From Streptomyces sp. NBC_00483 (lineage in GTDB: Bacteria; Actinomycetota; Actinomycetes; Streptomycetales; Streptomycetaceae), in assembly GCF_036013745.1 (NCBI RefSeq), contig NZ_CP107880.1, forward strand, positions 9,114,001 through 9,178,000: a stretch of 64,000 nucleotides of DNA. Direction: 5' to 3'. Below the pieces are notes generated by a model that saw nothing but the letters and a program-made list of their open reading frames with translations, was not told where the DNA came from and made no database searches. Positions 1 to 8,457 of this stretch are shown here, piece after piece. The position numbers were made by a program, and so were the translations under genes. The stretch's first letter is position 1. Each line of letters begins with the position of its first letter.

Positions 1-90
1 GCCGAGGTCGACCGGGTGCGCGGGAAGATCTCCGTGCTGGCCAACCGCAGGCTCGGGCGCGACGACGCGGTGATCACCTACCCGAAGTGA
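1..90 (+). CDS. 3' end of a gene of unknown function (partial)
   Basis: Frame 1 is open from the window edge to a TGA at 88-90 and gives 29 residues ending in AVITYPK. Codon use is ordinary for this genome, so this is very probably the C-terminus of a real protein that begins outside the window. The fragment is rich in Arg and Asp and has no motif I can assign. It converges on the GntR-family gene downstream, with a GC-rich inverted repeat between them. Confidence 0.6.
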   Translation, partial: AEVDRVRGKISVLANRRLGRDDAVITYPK

Positions 91-97
91 TGCGGGT

Positions 98-127
98 GGG
101 CCGGCTCAGGGACACCCGGGCCGGCCC
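98..127. terminator. Possible bidirectional terminator hairpin
   Basis: GGGCCGG (98-104) can pair with CCGGCCC (121-127) between two convergent genes. There is no T-tract, which is usual for Streptomyces terminators. The stem is short and part of the loop is itself GC-rich, so the call is tentative. Confidence 0.35.
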
Positions 128-149
128 GGATCACCCAGTCCGGCTCATA

Positions 150-779
150 TCACCCCGCCAGAAGTACCTTCAGCGTCGACTCCAAGTGGCTGTCGATCGC
201 CGCGCCCACCGCGTCCGTGTCACCCGCGGCGAGCGCGTCCAGGATCACCTTGTGCTCGTCGATGACCGACTTCTGCCGACCGCTCTGGTTGTACAACGCC
301 ACGACACCCGCGCGCACTTGGCGGCTGCGCAGCCCGTCGTAGTGGCGGTCCAGCAGGCCGTTGCCCACGGCCTGGACGATCGTCGCGTGGAAGCGGTGGT
401 CGATGGCGATGAACTCCTTGGCGTCGTCGGGCCCGCTCAACCCGCGCTGCCGCTCAAGGAGTTCGCCCAGTTCCTCCAGCGGCACCCGGTCCGCCTTGAT
501 GACTTGCTCCGCCGCGTACCGTTCCACCATGCCGCGCAGTTCCATCAGCTCCGTGATCTGCCGCCCGGTCAGCCGGGAGACGCGCGCGCCGCGCCGGGGC
601 ACCATCTCGACCAGATCCTCGGCGGCGAGCAGCAGCAGGGCCTCGCGGATGGGGGTGCGGGAGACGCCGATGCGGTCGGCGATCTCCTGCTCGGACAGGA
701 ACTCGCCCTGCATCTCCGGATCGGTGAGCACCGTCCCCTTGAGGTAGGCGTACGCCTTCTCCCGACCGGACGTCGCCAT
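150..779 (-). CDS. GntR-family (FadR/FCD) transcriptional regulator
   Basis: Predicted ligand-responsive DNA-binding repressor, 209 residues. Residues 1-75 form a winged helix with the recognition segment ADRIGVSRTPIREAL. The rest is an FCD all-helical domain carrying the usual metal-site pattern: Asp and His in IDHRFHATI, His in DEHKVI and His in DSHLES. I chose the ATG at 777-779 because a GGGAG sits 6 bases upstream; an in-frame start 25 residues earlier reaches into the operator. A perfect palindrome ATACAA-C-TTGTAT lies 33-45 bp upstream and looks like its own operator, so autoregulation is inferred. The regulated pathway is not visible; the adjacent convergent gene is cut by the window edge. 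Confidence 0.9.
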   Translation of the reverse strand: MATSGREKAYAYLKGTVLTDPEMQGEFLSEQEIADRIGVSRTPIREALLLLAAEDLVEMVPRRGARVSRLTGRQITELMELRGMVERYAAEQVIKADRVPLEELGELLERQRGLSGPDDAKEFIAIDHRFHATIVQAVGNGLLDRHYDGLRSRQVRAGVVALYNQSGRQKSVIDEHKVILDALAAGDTDAVGAAIDSHLESTLKVLLAG

Positions 780-811
780 GTGAGCTCCCGTGGACCGTGG
801 TTCTGAATCGC

Positions 812-824
812 ATACAACTTGTAT
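812..824. promoter_or_regulatory. Palindromic operator for the GntR regulator
   Basis: ATACAACTTGTAT is a perfect 6-1-6 palindrome just upstream of the GntR start. FadR-subfamily proteins typically bind short palindromes rich in GT/AC of this kind. Binding by the neighbouring regulator is inference. Confidence 0.55.
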
Positions 825-830
825 ACGGAA

Positions 831-862
831 GTTACCACGGGGTGGAGTTACCACGGGGTGGA
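831..862. repeat. Perfect 16-bp tandem duplication
   Basis: GTTACCACGGGGTGGA occurs at 831-846 and again, base for base, at 847-862. It lies between the GntR operator and the end of the CGNR gene. It may be a recent slippage duplication or a pair of binding sites one and a half helical turns apart. Confidence 0.8.
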
Positions 863-879
863 GGAGGAGTGCCCGATCG

Positions 880-1392
880 CTACTCGGCGACCCCGTCGCG
901 GGTGCGCTGGTAGTGGCGCCTCGCCTTCATCCGGTTTCCGCAGACGGCCATGGAGCACCAGCGGGCCCGGTTGGTCTTGCTGCGGTCGAGGAGGAACAGG
1001 CGGCACTCCGGGTTGGCGCACGGACGCAGCCGACCGGGCTTCGCCTTCTGTAGCGCACTCCATGCCAGGACCGCTTCCACAGCCGGTCGGCGCTCCGCGG
1101 GGACGTCGAGCTCCCAGGTCACGCCGTCGGGGGAGAGGTGCGGCCGGGAGCGCACGCCCTCAAGGATCGGGGCCAGTGACGTGGTCGGCCGGGCGCCGCG
1201 CACCACCTCCTGCAAGGCGTCGCGCGCCTGCACCAGGTGAGCGAGTTCCCGGGTGCTGCCGCTGCCGCCGTGCGCCTTCTGCCACGCCTTGGCCGCTTCA
1301 CGGTCGGCCAACTCGTCCGTAGGCGTTCCGTTGGTCACCGGTGTGGTGTTGAGGAGTTCCAGCAGTGTGTCCTGCTGCCCGGGGTCGATCAC
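880..1392 (-). CDS. CGNR zinc-finger (ABATE-type) regulator
   Basis: A 170-residue protein with an N-terminal ABATE-like helical domain (about 1-115) that probably senses a small molecule. The C-terminal CGNR zinc finger uses Cys125, Cys130, Cys146 and Cys151, and the signature CGNRMKARRHYQR follows Cys146. Such proteins are predicted DNA-binding regulators. The GTG start is supported by AGGAGGT six bases upstream. It is transcribed away from the alpha/beta hydrolase at 1568, and the 175-bp gap is a shared control region, so that hydrolase and the enolase-superfamily gene behind it are the likely targets (inference). Confidence 0.88.
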   Translation of the reverse strand: MIDPGQQDTLLELLNTTPVTNGTPTDELADREAAKAWQKAHGGSGSTRELAHLVQARDALQEVVRGARPTTSLAPILEGVRSRPHLSPDGVTWELDVPAERRPAVEAVLAWSALQKAKPGRLRPCANPECRLFLLDRSKTNRARWCSMAVCGNRMKARRHYQRTRDGVAE

Positions 1393-1567
1393 TGCAGTAC
1401 CTCCTGTCCTGCGTTTCCTGCGTCGAGTTCGCCAGCAGGTTACTTGCCGCGAAGGTGCGGCAACCGCCGCCTACTCAACACTAACCCTTTAAAGCGCATT
1501 GACCGGTTATCCCGACTGTGCTCCACTGGGCCTGTAACTGGTAAATCGCGAATGAGGGGTTAGGGTC

Positions 1568-2437
1568 ATGTCTTCCACGGTCCACCACCGCACCGCCACC
1601 ATCAACGGTCTCGACGTCTTCTACCGGGAGGCCGGTGATCCGAAGGCGCCCGCCGTCGTGCTCCTGCACGGCTTCCCGACCAGTTCGCACATGTTCCGCA
1701 ACCTGATCCCGGCGCTCGCCGACCGCTATCACGTGATCGCACCCGACCACATCGGGTTCGGGCAGTCCGCGATGCCCGCGCTGCGGGACTTCCCGTACAC
1801 CTTCGGGGCGCTCGCCGACGTCACGTCCGGGCTGCTCCAGCACTTGGGTATCGACAGGTTCGCGATCTACGTGCAGGACTACGGCGCCCCGATCGGCTGG
1901 CGGCTCGCCCTGAAGGACCCGGAGCGGATCACCGCGGTCATCACGCAGAACGGCAACGCCTACGAGGAGGGCTTCGTCCGGCCGTTCTGGGACGGTCTTT
2001 TCGCCTACGCCGCGGCGCCGGGGCCGGACACCGAAGCGCCGGTGCGTGCCGCCCTGACGTCGGAGGCCGTCCGCTGGCAGTACGTGACCGGGGTGGCGGA
2101 TCCGAGCGTGGTCAGCCCCGACAACTGGGTCCACGACCAAGCACTCCTGGACCGCCCCGGCAACGCCGAGATCCAGCTCAAGCTCTTTCGCGAGTACCCC
2201 ACCAACGTGGACCTCTATCCGGCCGTCCACCAGTACTTCCGCGACTCCCAGGTCCCGCTGCTCGCGGTCTGGGGCGCGGGCGACGAGATCTTCGGGCCCG
2301 ACGGCGCCAGGGCGTTCGGCCGTGACCTGCCGGACGCCGAGATCCATCTGCTCGACGCCGGACACTTCGCCCTGGAGAGCCACATCGAGGAAGTCACGGA
2401 GCACATCCGTGAGTTCCTCGCCCGGGTCCTGGCCTGA
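1568..2437 (+). CDS. Alpha/beta hydrolase, haloalkane dehalogenase/epoxide hydrolase-like
   Basis: A 289-residue cytoplasmic alpha/beta-fold hydrolase. The oxyanion-hole loop HGFPTSS is at 34-40. The nucleophile elbow reads VQDYGAPIG with Asp104 rather than Ser, as in haloalkane dehalogenases and epoxide hydrolases. The late acid may be Asp239 (WGAGDE) and the base His266 (DAGHFALE). The substrate cannot be read from sequence; C-halogen and epoxide hydrolysis are both possible. It is followed 58 bp later by an enolase-superfamily gene on the same strand, suggesting one catabolic unit controlled by the divergent CGNR regulator. Confidence 0.88.
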   Translation: MSSTVHHRTATINGLDVFYREAGDPKAPAVVLLHGFPTSSHMFRNLIPALADRYHVIAPDHIGFGQSAMPALRDFPYTFGALADVTSGLLQHLGIDRFAIYVQDYGAPIGWRLALKDPERITAVITQNGNAYEEGFVRPFWDGLFAYAAAPGPDTEAPVRAALTSEAVRWQYVTGVADPSVVSPDNWVHDQALLDRPGNAEIQLKLFREYPTNVDLYPAVHQYFRDSQVPLLAVWGAGDEIFGPDGARAFGRDLPDAEIHLLDAGHFALESHIEEVTEHIREFLARVLA

Positions 2438-2495
2438 CGTCCGCGAGCGGCGGCCGGGCCTTGGTCCGCACGGCCCGTGCAGTAGAAAGAAGCCC

Positions 2496-3608
2496 ATGAA
2501 GATCACCGACATCACGCTCGATCACCTGCGGCTCGAACTCGACCCGCCGTTCCGCGCGGCCTGGGACCCGGACCCGCGGCGGCACTTCGACGCGACCATC
2601 GTGCGGGTGCACACCGACGAGGGTGTGACCGGGATCGGCTCGGGTGACACCATGGACGGCTTCGACGCCTTCCGGCACCTCTTCATCGGCCAGGACCCGC
2701 TGCACATCTCCCGGCACGTGAAGGCGATCGAGACGGCGAACTTCCACGGCGGCCACTACTGGCCGCTCGAAGCCGCCCTGTGGGACATCGTCGGCAAGGT
2801 GCACGGCCGGCCCGTGTCCGAGCTGTTCGGCAATGCCACCAAGCGCCTGCCCGCCTATGCCTCGTCGGGGGAGCTGAAGTCTCCGGAGGAGCGCGTGGCC
2901 ACCGCCCTGAAGGTGCGTGAGGCCGGCTTCAAGGCGATGAAGATACGGATCGACCGCAACCGGGTCGGCGAGGGCATCGCGGCCGTACGCGCGGTGCGCG
3001 AGGAGCTGGGCGAGGACTTCGGCATCATGGTCGACCTCAACCAGTCCTGGCGAATGGCCGGCGACACGGCGGACGCGACCGACCTCGCACGCACCCGCAA
3101 GACCGTCGCGCGCCTCGCCGAGCTGGACGTGTTCTGGGTCGAGGAACCGCTGCCGTACGCGGATCTCGAAGGCTTCAAGCGGCTGCGTGCGGAGAACCCG
3201 GGCGTGCGCATCGCGGCGGGGGAGATGCACCACTCGACCACCGAACTGCTCCGCTACCTCGAAGAGGACGCGCTGGACATCTACCAGATGGACGTCGTCC
3301 TGGCCGTCGGCATGCACCGCGCACGCACTCTGGCCGAGGTGGCCCAGCTCAAGCACCGCCACTTCACCCCGCACAGCTGGACCAACGGCATCGGTGTCCT
3401 GGCGAACGTGCATGTCTCGGCAGGTGTCGGCGGCGGCCCCTACTTCGAGTTCCCCTTCGACCCGCCGGGCTGGACCCCCGAGCGCCGCGACTTCATGCTC
3501 GCCGAGCCGGTGCGGGTGGACGCGGACGGGTGTGTGCGGGTGCCGGATGCGCCCGGGCTCGGTGTCGAGCTGGACGAGGACGCGGTGGAGCGGTGGCGGG
3601 TCGGCTAA
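2496..3608 (+). CDS. Enolase-superfamily dehydratase/racemase (mandelate racemase group)
   Basis: A 370-residue TIM-barrel enzyme that would abstract the proton alpha to a carboxylate using Mg2+. The N-terminal capping domain spans about 1-125. Barrel motifs are KIR at 149-151, metal ligands Asp180, Glu206 and Glu233, and the general acid/base His283 in HFTPHSW, which places it with the mandelate racemase/acid-sugar dehydratase group rather than true enolases. The ATG at 2496 is chosen because the capping domain begins there and an AGAAAGAAG lies upstream; longer frames read through the preceding gene. The substrate is unknown. Its neighbour is the alpha/beta hydrolase. Confidence 0.9.
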   Translation: MKITDITLDHLRLELDPPFRAAWDPDPRRHFDATIVRVHTDEGVTGIGSGDTMDGFDAFRHLFIGQDPLHISRHVKAIETANFHGGHYWPLEAALWDIVGKVHGRPVSELFGNATKRLPAYASSGELKSPEERVATALKVREAGFKAMKIRIDRNRVGEGIAAVRAVREELGEDFGIMVDLNQSWRMAGDTADATDLARTRKTVARLAELDVFWVEEPLPYADLEGFKRLRAENPGVRIAAGEMHHSTTELLRYLEEDALDIYQMDVVLAVGMHRARTLAEVAQLKHRHFTPHSWTNGIGVLANVHVSAGVGGGPYFEFPFDPPGWTPERRDFMLAEPVRVDADGCVRVPDAPGLGVELDEDAVERWRVG

Positions 3609-3627
3609 GTGCGTCACCACTGGAGCT

Positions 3628-5067
3628 CTAGGCGTGCGGAATCGTGAGGCGGAACTGGGCGCCGCCACCGGGCGCGGGTTCGGCGACGAGGTCGGCGTGG
3701 TGGGCGTGCGCGATCTGGCGGGCCATGGCGAGGCCGAGGCCGGACCCGGGCAGGGCGCGGGCGCTGCGGGCGCGGTAGAAGCGGTCGAAGACGTAGGGCA
3801 GATCCTGTTCGGAGATGCCGGGGCCGTGGTCGCGGACGGTCAGCTCCAGGGTGTCCGACACGGAGGTGAGCGTGACCTCGACGGGGCGGCCCGGCGGGCT
3901 GAACTTGGCCGCGTTGTCCAGCAGGCTCGACAGCAGCCGTGAGAGCCGAGCCGGCACACCTGCGACGGTGGCGGTGCGCGCCTCGGGGGCGATCGACAGG
4001 GTGAGCGGGGTGGCCGGCCAATGGCCGCGTGCCGTCTCGACGGTGTGCGTCACGATGTCCGCGAGACGGATCTCCTCGATCAGCGGGTCCGGTTCCTCGT
4101 TCCGGGCCAGCTCGACCAGGTCGTTGACGAGGAGGGTGACCTCGCGCAGCTGGCGGCTCAGTGCGCCGGCCGCGCGCTCGCGCTGGGCGTCGCTGAGGCG
4201 GGAACTCCGGGTGAGCAGCTCGGCGTTGGTGCGCAGCGCGGTCAGCGGGGTGCGCAGTTCGTGGGAGGCGTCGGCGACCAGGCGTCGTTGCGCGCCGATG
4301 GACTTCTCCAGCTCGTCGAGCATGGTGTTGAAGGAGGCGGCGAGACGGGTGATCTCGTCGTCCTGGCCGGCGCGTTCCGGCGGCAGTTCGATGCGGTGCC
4401 GGGCATCGCGCGTGGCGGCGATGCGTTCGGCCGTGGCGGTGAGCCTGCTGACGGGCGCGAGTCCCGTGCGCGATACCCAGGCACCGAGGGCGCCGGCCAG
4501 CAGCACACCGGCCACTCCCATGCCGCCGAGCAGCACCGCGGCCTGACGCACACCCCGGTCCACGGTGTCCGCCCGCACGGCGACTTGGAGGGCGCGTCCC
4601 TCGGGCAGCGGTGTCGTGAGCATCCTGGCCCGGTGACCGGACAGCCTCAACTCGCTGTAGTACGGCCCCCGTTCGCCGGAGGCCACCTCGCGCGTGGAGT
4701 CGGTGACCGGCAGGAGGTACGGCTGCGTCGGGTCGTCGTCCGGCTGCGCGGGGACCAGCTGCGCGCAGGCCGGGGCGGCGAGGTAGCGGCACTGGCCCTG
4801 CACCACACCCGAGGGCTCGTGGCCGTACTGCTGGGTGGCCAGCCGGGCGGACTGCGTCAGGTGCAGGTCGAGCTGGTGCAGCAGCTGATGACGGATCACC
4901 ACGAAGCTGCCGGCGCACAGGCCGACGGCCACGGCGGCCACGGCCGCGGCGGCGGCGAGGGTCAGCCGGGTGCGCAGGGGACGGCGGCGCATCCAGCGGG
5001 CATGTCTGCGCCCGCCCTTCGGCAGCGGCCGGGACTGCGGTTCCGTGCTCTGCGGTTCAGTGCTCAC
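3628..5067 (-). CDS. Sensor histidine kinase (HAMP, HisKA, HATPase)
   Basis: A 479-residue membrane kinase. A short cytoplasmic start is followed by a membrane helix (LTLAAAAAVAAVAV), an extracytoplasmic sensor segment of about 130 residues with three Cys, a second helix (LLGGMGVAGVLLAGALGAWV), a HAMP linker, the phosphoacceptor box ASHELRTPLTAL, the N box LLDNAAKFSPPG, the G1 box DHGPGI, FDRFYRA, and the G2 box GSGLGLAMARQI. All catalytic boxes are intact. The GTG start at 5065-5067 overlaps the stop of the response regulator by 4 bp, so the two are translationally coupled. Its signal is unknown. The divergent MurG-like and sugar-dehydratase genes suggest a cell-envelope stimulus (inference). 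Confidence 0.95.
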   Translation of the reverse strand: MSTEPQSTEPQSRPLPKGGRRHARWMRRRPLRTRLTLAAAAAVAAVAVGLCAGSFVVIRHQLLHQLDLHLTQSARLATQQYGHEPSGVVQGQCRYLAAPACAQLVPAQPDDDPTQPYLLPVTDSTREVASGERGPYYSELRLSGHRARMLTTPLPEGRALQVAVRADTVDRGVRQAAVLLGGMGVAGVLLAGALGAWVSRTGLAPVSRLTATAERIAATRDARHRIELPPERAGQDDEITRLAASFNTMLDELEKSIGAQRRLVADASHELRTPLTALRTNAELLTRSSRLSDAQRERAAGALSRQLREVTLLVNDLVELARNEEPDPLIEEIRLADIVTHTVETARGHWPATPLTLSIAPEARTATVAGVPARLSRLLSSLLDNAAKFSPPGRPVEVTLTSVSDTLELTVRDHGPGISEQDLPYVFDRFYRARSARALPGSGLGLAMARQIAHAHHADLVAEPAPGGGAQFRLTIPHA

Positions 5068-5771
5068 GCCAGGTCCAGCCGGTAGCCGACGCCATGTGCC
5101 GTGTGGACGAGCCGTGGCTCGCCGTCGGCCTCCAGTTTGCGGCGCAGATACCCGACGTAGACGGCGAGGGAGTTGGAGTCGGGACCGAAGTCGCGGCCCC
5201 ACACCCGCTCCATGATCGTCTCGCGGGGGAGTACCTGCCCGGGGTGGCGCAGCAGCAGCTCGAGGAGGGAGAACTCGGTGCGGCTGAACTCGATGACACG
5301 TGTGCCGCGCCGCCCGCTCCGGCTGGCCGGGTCGACGACGAGGTCGGCGAAGCCCAGCGTCGTCGACGACTCCTCGGGCGCGGCGCTGCGACGCAGCAGG
5401 GCCCGGATCCGTGCCACCAGCTCGTCAAGGGCGAACGGTTTGACCAGGTAGTCGTCGGCCCCCGCCTCCAGGCCGTCCACCCGCTCGCTCACCGAGCCCA
5501 GCGCCGTGAGCACCAGGACCGGCGTGCGATCGCCGAGCGCCCGCAGGCGGCGGCAGACCGCGAGGCCGTCCACGCCAGGGAGCATGACGTCGAGCACCAT
5601 GGCGTCCGGCTCCCAGGCGGCGAGGGCGGAAAGCGCCGCGAGGCCGTCCTCCGCCCCGCGCACCTCATAGCCTTCGACCGCGAGTCCGTCCTCGACGGCG
5701 TACCGCACCTCCGGCTCGTCGTCCACCACCAGAACCTTCGGTGCGTTCGTGCACCCGTCGGCCGCGTTCAT
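5064..5771 (-). CDS. OmpR-family response regulator
   Basis: A 235-residue response regulator. The receiver domain (about 11-125) has the acidic pair in VVDDEP, the phosphorylatable Asp in MVLDVMLPG, and the Lys in VKPFALDEL. The C-terminal winged helix ends in LVHTAHGVGYRL. It is the first gene of the kinase operon and lies 63 bp from the divergently transcribed MurG-like gene. A TCTTAGA direct repeat with 11-bp periodicity in that gap is a good candidate for its own binding box, so it may control both directions. Confidence 0.95.
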   Translation of the reverse strand: MNAADGCTNAPKVLVVDDEPEVRYAVEDGLAVEGYEVRGAEDGLAALSALAAWEPDAMVLDVMLPGVDGLAVCRRLRALGDRTPVLVLTALGSVSERVDGLEAGADDYLVKPFALDELVARIRALLRRSAAPEESSTTLGFADLVVDPASRSGRRGTRVIEFSRTEFSLLELLLRHPGQVLPRETIMERVWGRDFGPDSNSLAVYVGYLRRKLEADGEPRLVHTAHGVGYRLDLA

Positions 5772-5794
5772 GGGGACAGCCTGCCAAAACCTGG

Positions 5795-5812
5795 TCTTAG
5801 AAAGTTCTTAGA
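5795..5812. promoter_or_regulatory. OmpR-type direct-repeat box
   Basis: TCTTAGA at 5795-5801 is repeated exactly at 5806-5812, 11 bp start to start, in the 63-bp divergent gap between the response regulator and the MurG-like gene. OmpR-family dimers bind head-to-tail repeats with this spacing. Binding by the adjacent regulator is inferred. Confidence 0.65.
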
Positions 5813-5834
5813 GCGCGCCAGCAGTGTGTCGGCC

Positions 5835-7025
5835 ATGAGGACACAGCGAACATCCCATGGCCGGCTGTCGGTGGTGATCGGCGCGGGCGGCACGGGTGGA
5901 CACATCTATCCGGGGCTCGCGCTGGCGGACACGCTGCGGCGCGCCGTGCCCGACGCCGAGATCTCCTTCGTCGGCACCGAGCGCGGCCTGGAGACCCGGC
6001 TCATCCCGGAGGCCGGGTACCGCCTGCACACCGTCGACATGATCCCCTTCGACCCGTCGCTGGGTGCCCGGCGGTTCCTGCTGCCCGCCGCGCTGGTCAA
6101 GTCCGGCGCCCAGGCCAAGTCGGTGCTGCGTGCGCAGCGGGCACAGGTCGCCGTCGGCATGGGCGGGTACCCGAGCGCCCCGGTGATCGTCGGAGCGCGG
6201 ATGGCCGGGCTGCCCAGCGTCATCCACGAATCCAACGCGGTGCCCGGGCGGGCCAACCGGTTCGCCGCGCTGCTCACCGACCAGATCACGCTGGCCTTCG
6301 AGGAGAGCCGGGCACATCTCGCCGGCAGCCGGCACGCCGACGTCGTGGGCATGCCGATCGCCTCGGAACTCGCCGCGCTGGACCGGCCCCGGCTGCGCGA
6401 CGACGCCCGGCGGGCCCTGGGGGTCCCTGCCCAGGGACGGCTCCTGCTGGTCAACGGCGGCAGCCTCGGCGCCGCCCGGCTCACCGCGGCCGCCGCCGAC
6501 CTCGCCCGGCGCTGGCAGGACCGCACCGGCGTCCACCTGCTGATCAAGACCGGCCCCGCCGCTCTGGAGGACATCCGCCGGCGACTCGTCGAGACCGGCG
6601 CCGACCGCGTGGCGACCGCCGTGCCCTACCTCGACCGCATGGACCTGGCGTACGCGGCCGCCGACCTGGCCGTGTGCCGCGCCGGGTCCGCGACCGTCGC
6701 CGAACTCGCGACCACCCGCACCCCCGCCGTCCTGGTGCCCTACCCCTACGCGCCGGGCGACCACCAGACGCACAACGCGCGGGTCCTCACCGACGTCGGC
6801 GCGGGACTCCTGCTGCCCGACGCGGACACGGACGCCGCCAGCCTGGCCGCTCTCGTCGAGCCACTGCTGGCCGAACCGTCCCGGCTTGCCGCCATGTCGG
6901 CCGCCGCGCACCCCGGCCGACACGGGCGGGCGGCCGACCTGCTGGCCGCGCACGTCCTGCGCCTCGCCGGTCGCCCCAGCACCCACCCCACCCTTCCCAC
7001 ACCTCACACGGAGATCGCCATATGA
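5835..7025 (+). CDS. MurG-like UDP-GlcNAc:undecaprenyl glycosyltransferase paralogue
   Basis: A 396-residue GT-B glycosyltransferase of family 28. The Gly-rich lipid/pyrophosphate loop GAGGTGGHIYPGLALAD is at about 16-32. Other MurG landmarks are MGGYPSAP, HESNAVPGRANRFA, a NGGSLGAARL loop, and the nucleotide-sugar site CRAGSATVAELA followed by a proline-rich motif and DHQTHNA. MurG adds GlcNAc to lipid I at the inner membrane face. This copy is outside a division and cell wall cluster and is coupled to a sugar dehydratase, so it is probably a second, specialised MurG. A role in altered or protected lipid II is a hypothesis. The start at 5835 sits 23 bp after the response-regulator box, and its stop overlaps the next ATG. 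Confidence 0.88.
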   Translation: MRTQRTSHGRLSVVIGAGGTGGHIYPGLALADTLRRAVPDAEISFVGTERGLETRLIPEAGYRLHTVDMIPFDPSLGARRFLLPAALVKSGAQAKSVLRAQRAQVAVGMGGYPSAPVIVGARMAGLPSVIHESNAVPGRANRFAALLTDQITLAFEESRAHLAGSRHADVVGMPIASELAALDRPRLRDDARRALGVPAQGRLLLVNGGSLGAARLTAAAADLARRWQDRTGVHLLIKTGPAALEDIRRRLVETGADRVATAVPYLDRMDLAYAAADLAVCRAGSATVAELATTRTPAVLVPYPYAPGDHQTHNARVLTDVGAGLLLPDADTDAASLAALVEPLLAEPSRLAAMSAAAHPGRHGRAADLLAAHVLRLAGRPSTHPTLPTPHTEIAI

Positions 7026-8047
7026 CCACCAACGCCCACGCCGCTGCCGCCGATTTCGACTGGACCGGCCGCACCGTGCTCGTCACGGGAGCCGAAGGCT
7101 TCATCGGCTCCACCCTCGTCGACCTCCTCGTCGCCCGCGGGGCGAAGGTCCGCGCCTTCGTCCACTACAAGCCGTACGGCGAAAAGGGCAACCTCGCCCC
7201 CTACCTCGGCGCCGCCCACGGCCCCGTCGAGATGATCGCCGGTGACGTCCGGGACGCGGGCCGGGTCATGGACGCCGTCGAGGGCTGCGACACCGTCTTC
7301 CACCTCGCCGCGCTCATCGGCATCCCCTACAGCTACGACGTGCCCGGCGCGTACGTGCAGACGAACGTCGTCGGCACCGAGAACGTGGCCGAGGCCTGCC
7401 GCAGGCACCAGGTGCGCCGCCTGATCCACACCTCCACGAGCGAGGTCTACGGCACCGCGCTCACCGCTCCGATCAGCGAGGCGCACCCGCTCCAGCCGCA
7501 GTCCCCGTACTCCGCCTCGAAGATCGGCGCGGACATGATGGCCCTGTCGCACTGGCACGCCTTCGAGCTGCCGGTGACGGTGGTGCGCCCGTTCAACACG
7601 TACGGCCCCCGGCAGTCGGCGCGCGCCGTCATCCCCACCATCCTCGCCCAACTGCACGCCGGCCGACGCCAGATCAAGCTCGGCTCCCTCACCCCCACGC
7701 GCGACTTCACCTACGTCACCGACACCGCCCGCGGCTTCCTGGCCATGGCCGCCTGCGACGCGGCCCTGGGCCACAGCGTCAACCTCGGCACCGGCCAGGA
7801 GATCGCCATCGGGGACCTCGCCAAGGCGCTGATCAACGCCTCTGGCCGGGACGCCGAGGTCGTCGTCGACCGGAGCCGGCTGCGCCCGTCGGGCAGCGAG
7901 GTGCACCGGCTGCTGTCCGACAACGCCCGAGCCCGGGATTGGGCGGGGTGGGAGGCTGAGGTCCCGCTGGACGAGGGTCTGCGCCGCACCTCCGACTGGG
8001 TCGCGGAGAACCTGCACCTGTTCGCTGCCGACCGCTACCAGGTCTGA
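7022..8047 (+). CDS. NAD-dependent 4,6-dehydratase/epimerase, LegB-like
   Basis: A 341-residue extended short-chain dehydrogenase. The Rossmann motif TGAEGFIGS is at 22-30, the active-site segment is STSEVYG, and the catalytic pair Tyr163 and Lys167 lies in YSASK. The stretch IPYSYDVPGAYVQTN and the later RPFNTYGPRQSARAVIPTI resemble LegB-type UDP-GlcNAc 4,6-dehydratases, which open routes to legionaminic and other 6-deoxy sugars. The ATG overlaps the stop of the MurG-like gene (ATGA), so the pair is coupled. The expected product is a modified nucleotide sugar or undecaprenyl-linked sugar; exact chemistry is not established. Confidence 0.88.
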   Translation: MTTNAHAAAADFDWTGRTVLVTGAEGFIGSTLVDLLVARGAKVRAFVHYKPYGEKGNLAPYLGAAHGPVEMIAGDVRDAGRVMDAVEGCDTVFHLAALIGIPYSYDVPGAYVQTNVVGTENVAEACRRHQVRRLIHTSTSEVYGTALTAPISEAHPLQPQSPYSASKIGADMMALSHWHAFELPVTVVRPFNTYGPRQSARAVIPTILAQLHAGRRQIKLGSLTPTRDFTYVTDTARGFLAMAACDAALGHSVNLGTGQEIAIGDLAKALINASGRDAEVVVDRSRLRPSGSEVHRLLSDNARARDWAGWEAEVPLDEGLRRTSDWVAENLHLFAADRYQV

Positions 8048-8055
8048 CCGACGGA

Positions 8056-8436
8056 TCAGGAGGCGGCCGACGTTGAAGTGTCGGGGGCCGGGACGACGCT
8101 GAGGCCACGGTGGCGGATCCGGTCACGGCCCCACTCTCCGAGCGGCAGCAGCGCCTCGTTGAGTGCCGCGCCCGACTCGGTCAGCGAGTACTCCACCTTC
8201 GGCGGCACCTCCGCGTAGACCGTACGGAGCACGAGGCCGTCCTCCTCCATCTGGCGCAGATGCTGGGTCAGCATCTTCTCGCTCACGCCCGTCAGCGCGC
8301 GGCGCAGTTCGGCGAAGCGCCGGACGCCGTGCGCGTGCAGCTCCCAGAGGACGAGGCCCTTCCACTTTCCGCTGACGACGTCGAGTGCGGCGTCGATACC
8401 GCAGATGTAAGGGCCGTTGCGGGGCGCCTTCGCCAT
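8056..8436 (-). CDS. HxlR-family transcriptional regulator
   Basis: A 126-residue winged-helix regulator. The HxlR pattern is clear: CGIDAALDVVSGKWKGLVLW, FAELRRAL, VSEKMLTQHLRQMEEDGLV and a wing ending in VEYSLTESG. Cys16, near the N-terminus, is at the position many redox- or electrophile-sensing HxlR proteins use. The ATG at 8434-8436 has GGAGG 10 bases upstream; an in-frame start 11 codons earlier lies inside the operator region and is less likely. It faces two imine-reductase-like genes, which are its probable targets. Confidence 0.9.
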   Translation of the reverse strand: MAKAPRNGPYICGIDAALDVVSGKWKGLVLWELHAHGVRRFAELRRALTGVSEKMLTQHLRQMEEDGLVLRTVYAEVPPKVEYSLTESGAALNEALLPLGEWGRDRIRHRGLSVVPAPDTSTSAAS

Positions 8437-8457
8437 GTCCTGCAGCCTCCGGTCTCT

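Noticed and set aside
2394..3668. Minus-strand open frame opposite the enolase-superfamily gene
   Set aside because: Catalytic residues on the plus strand are intact; the opposite frame has no motif.
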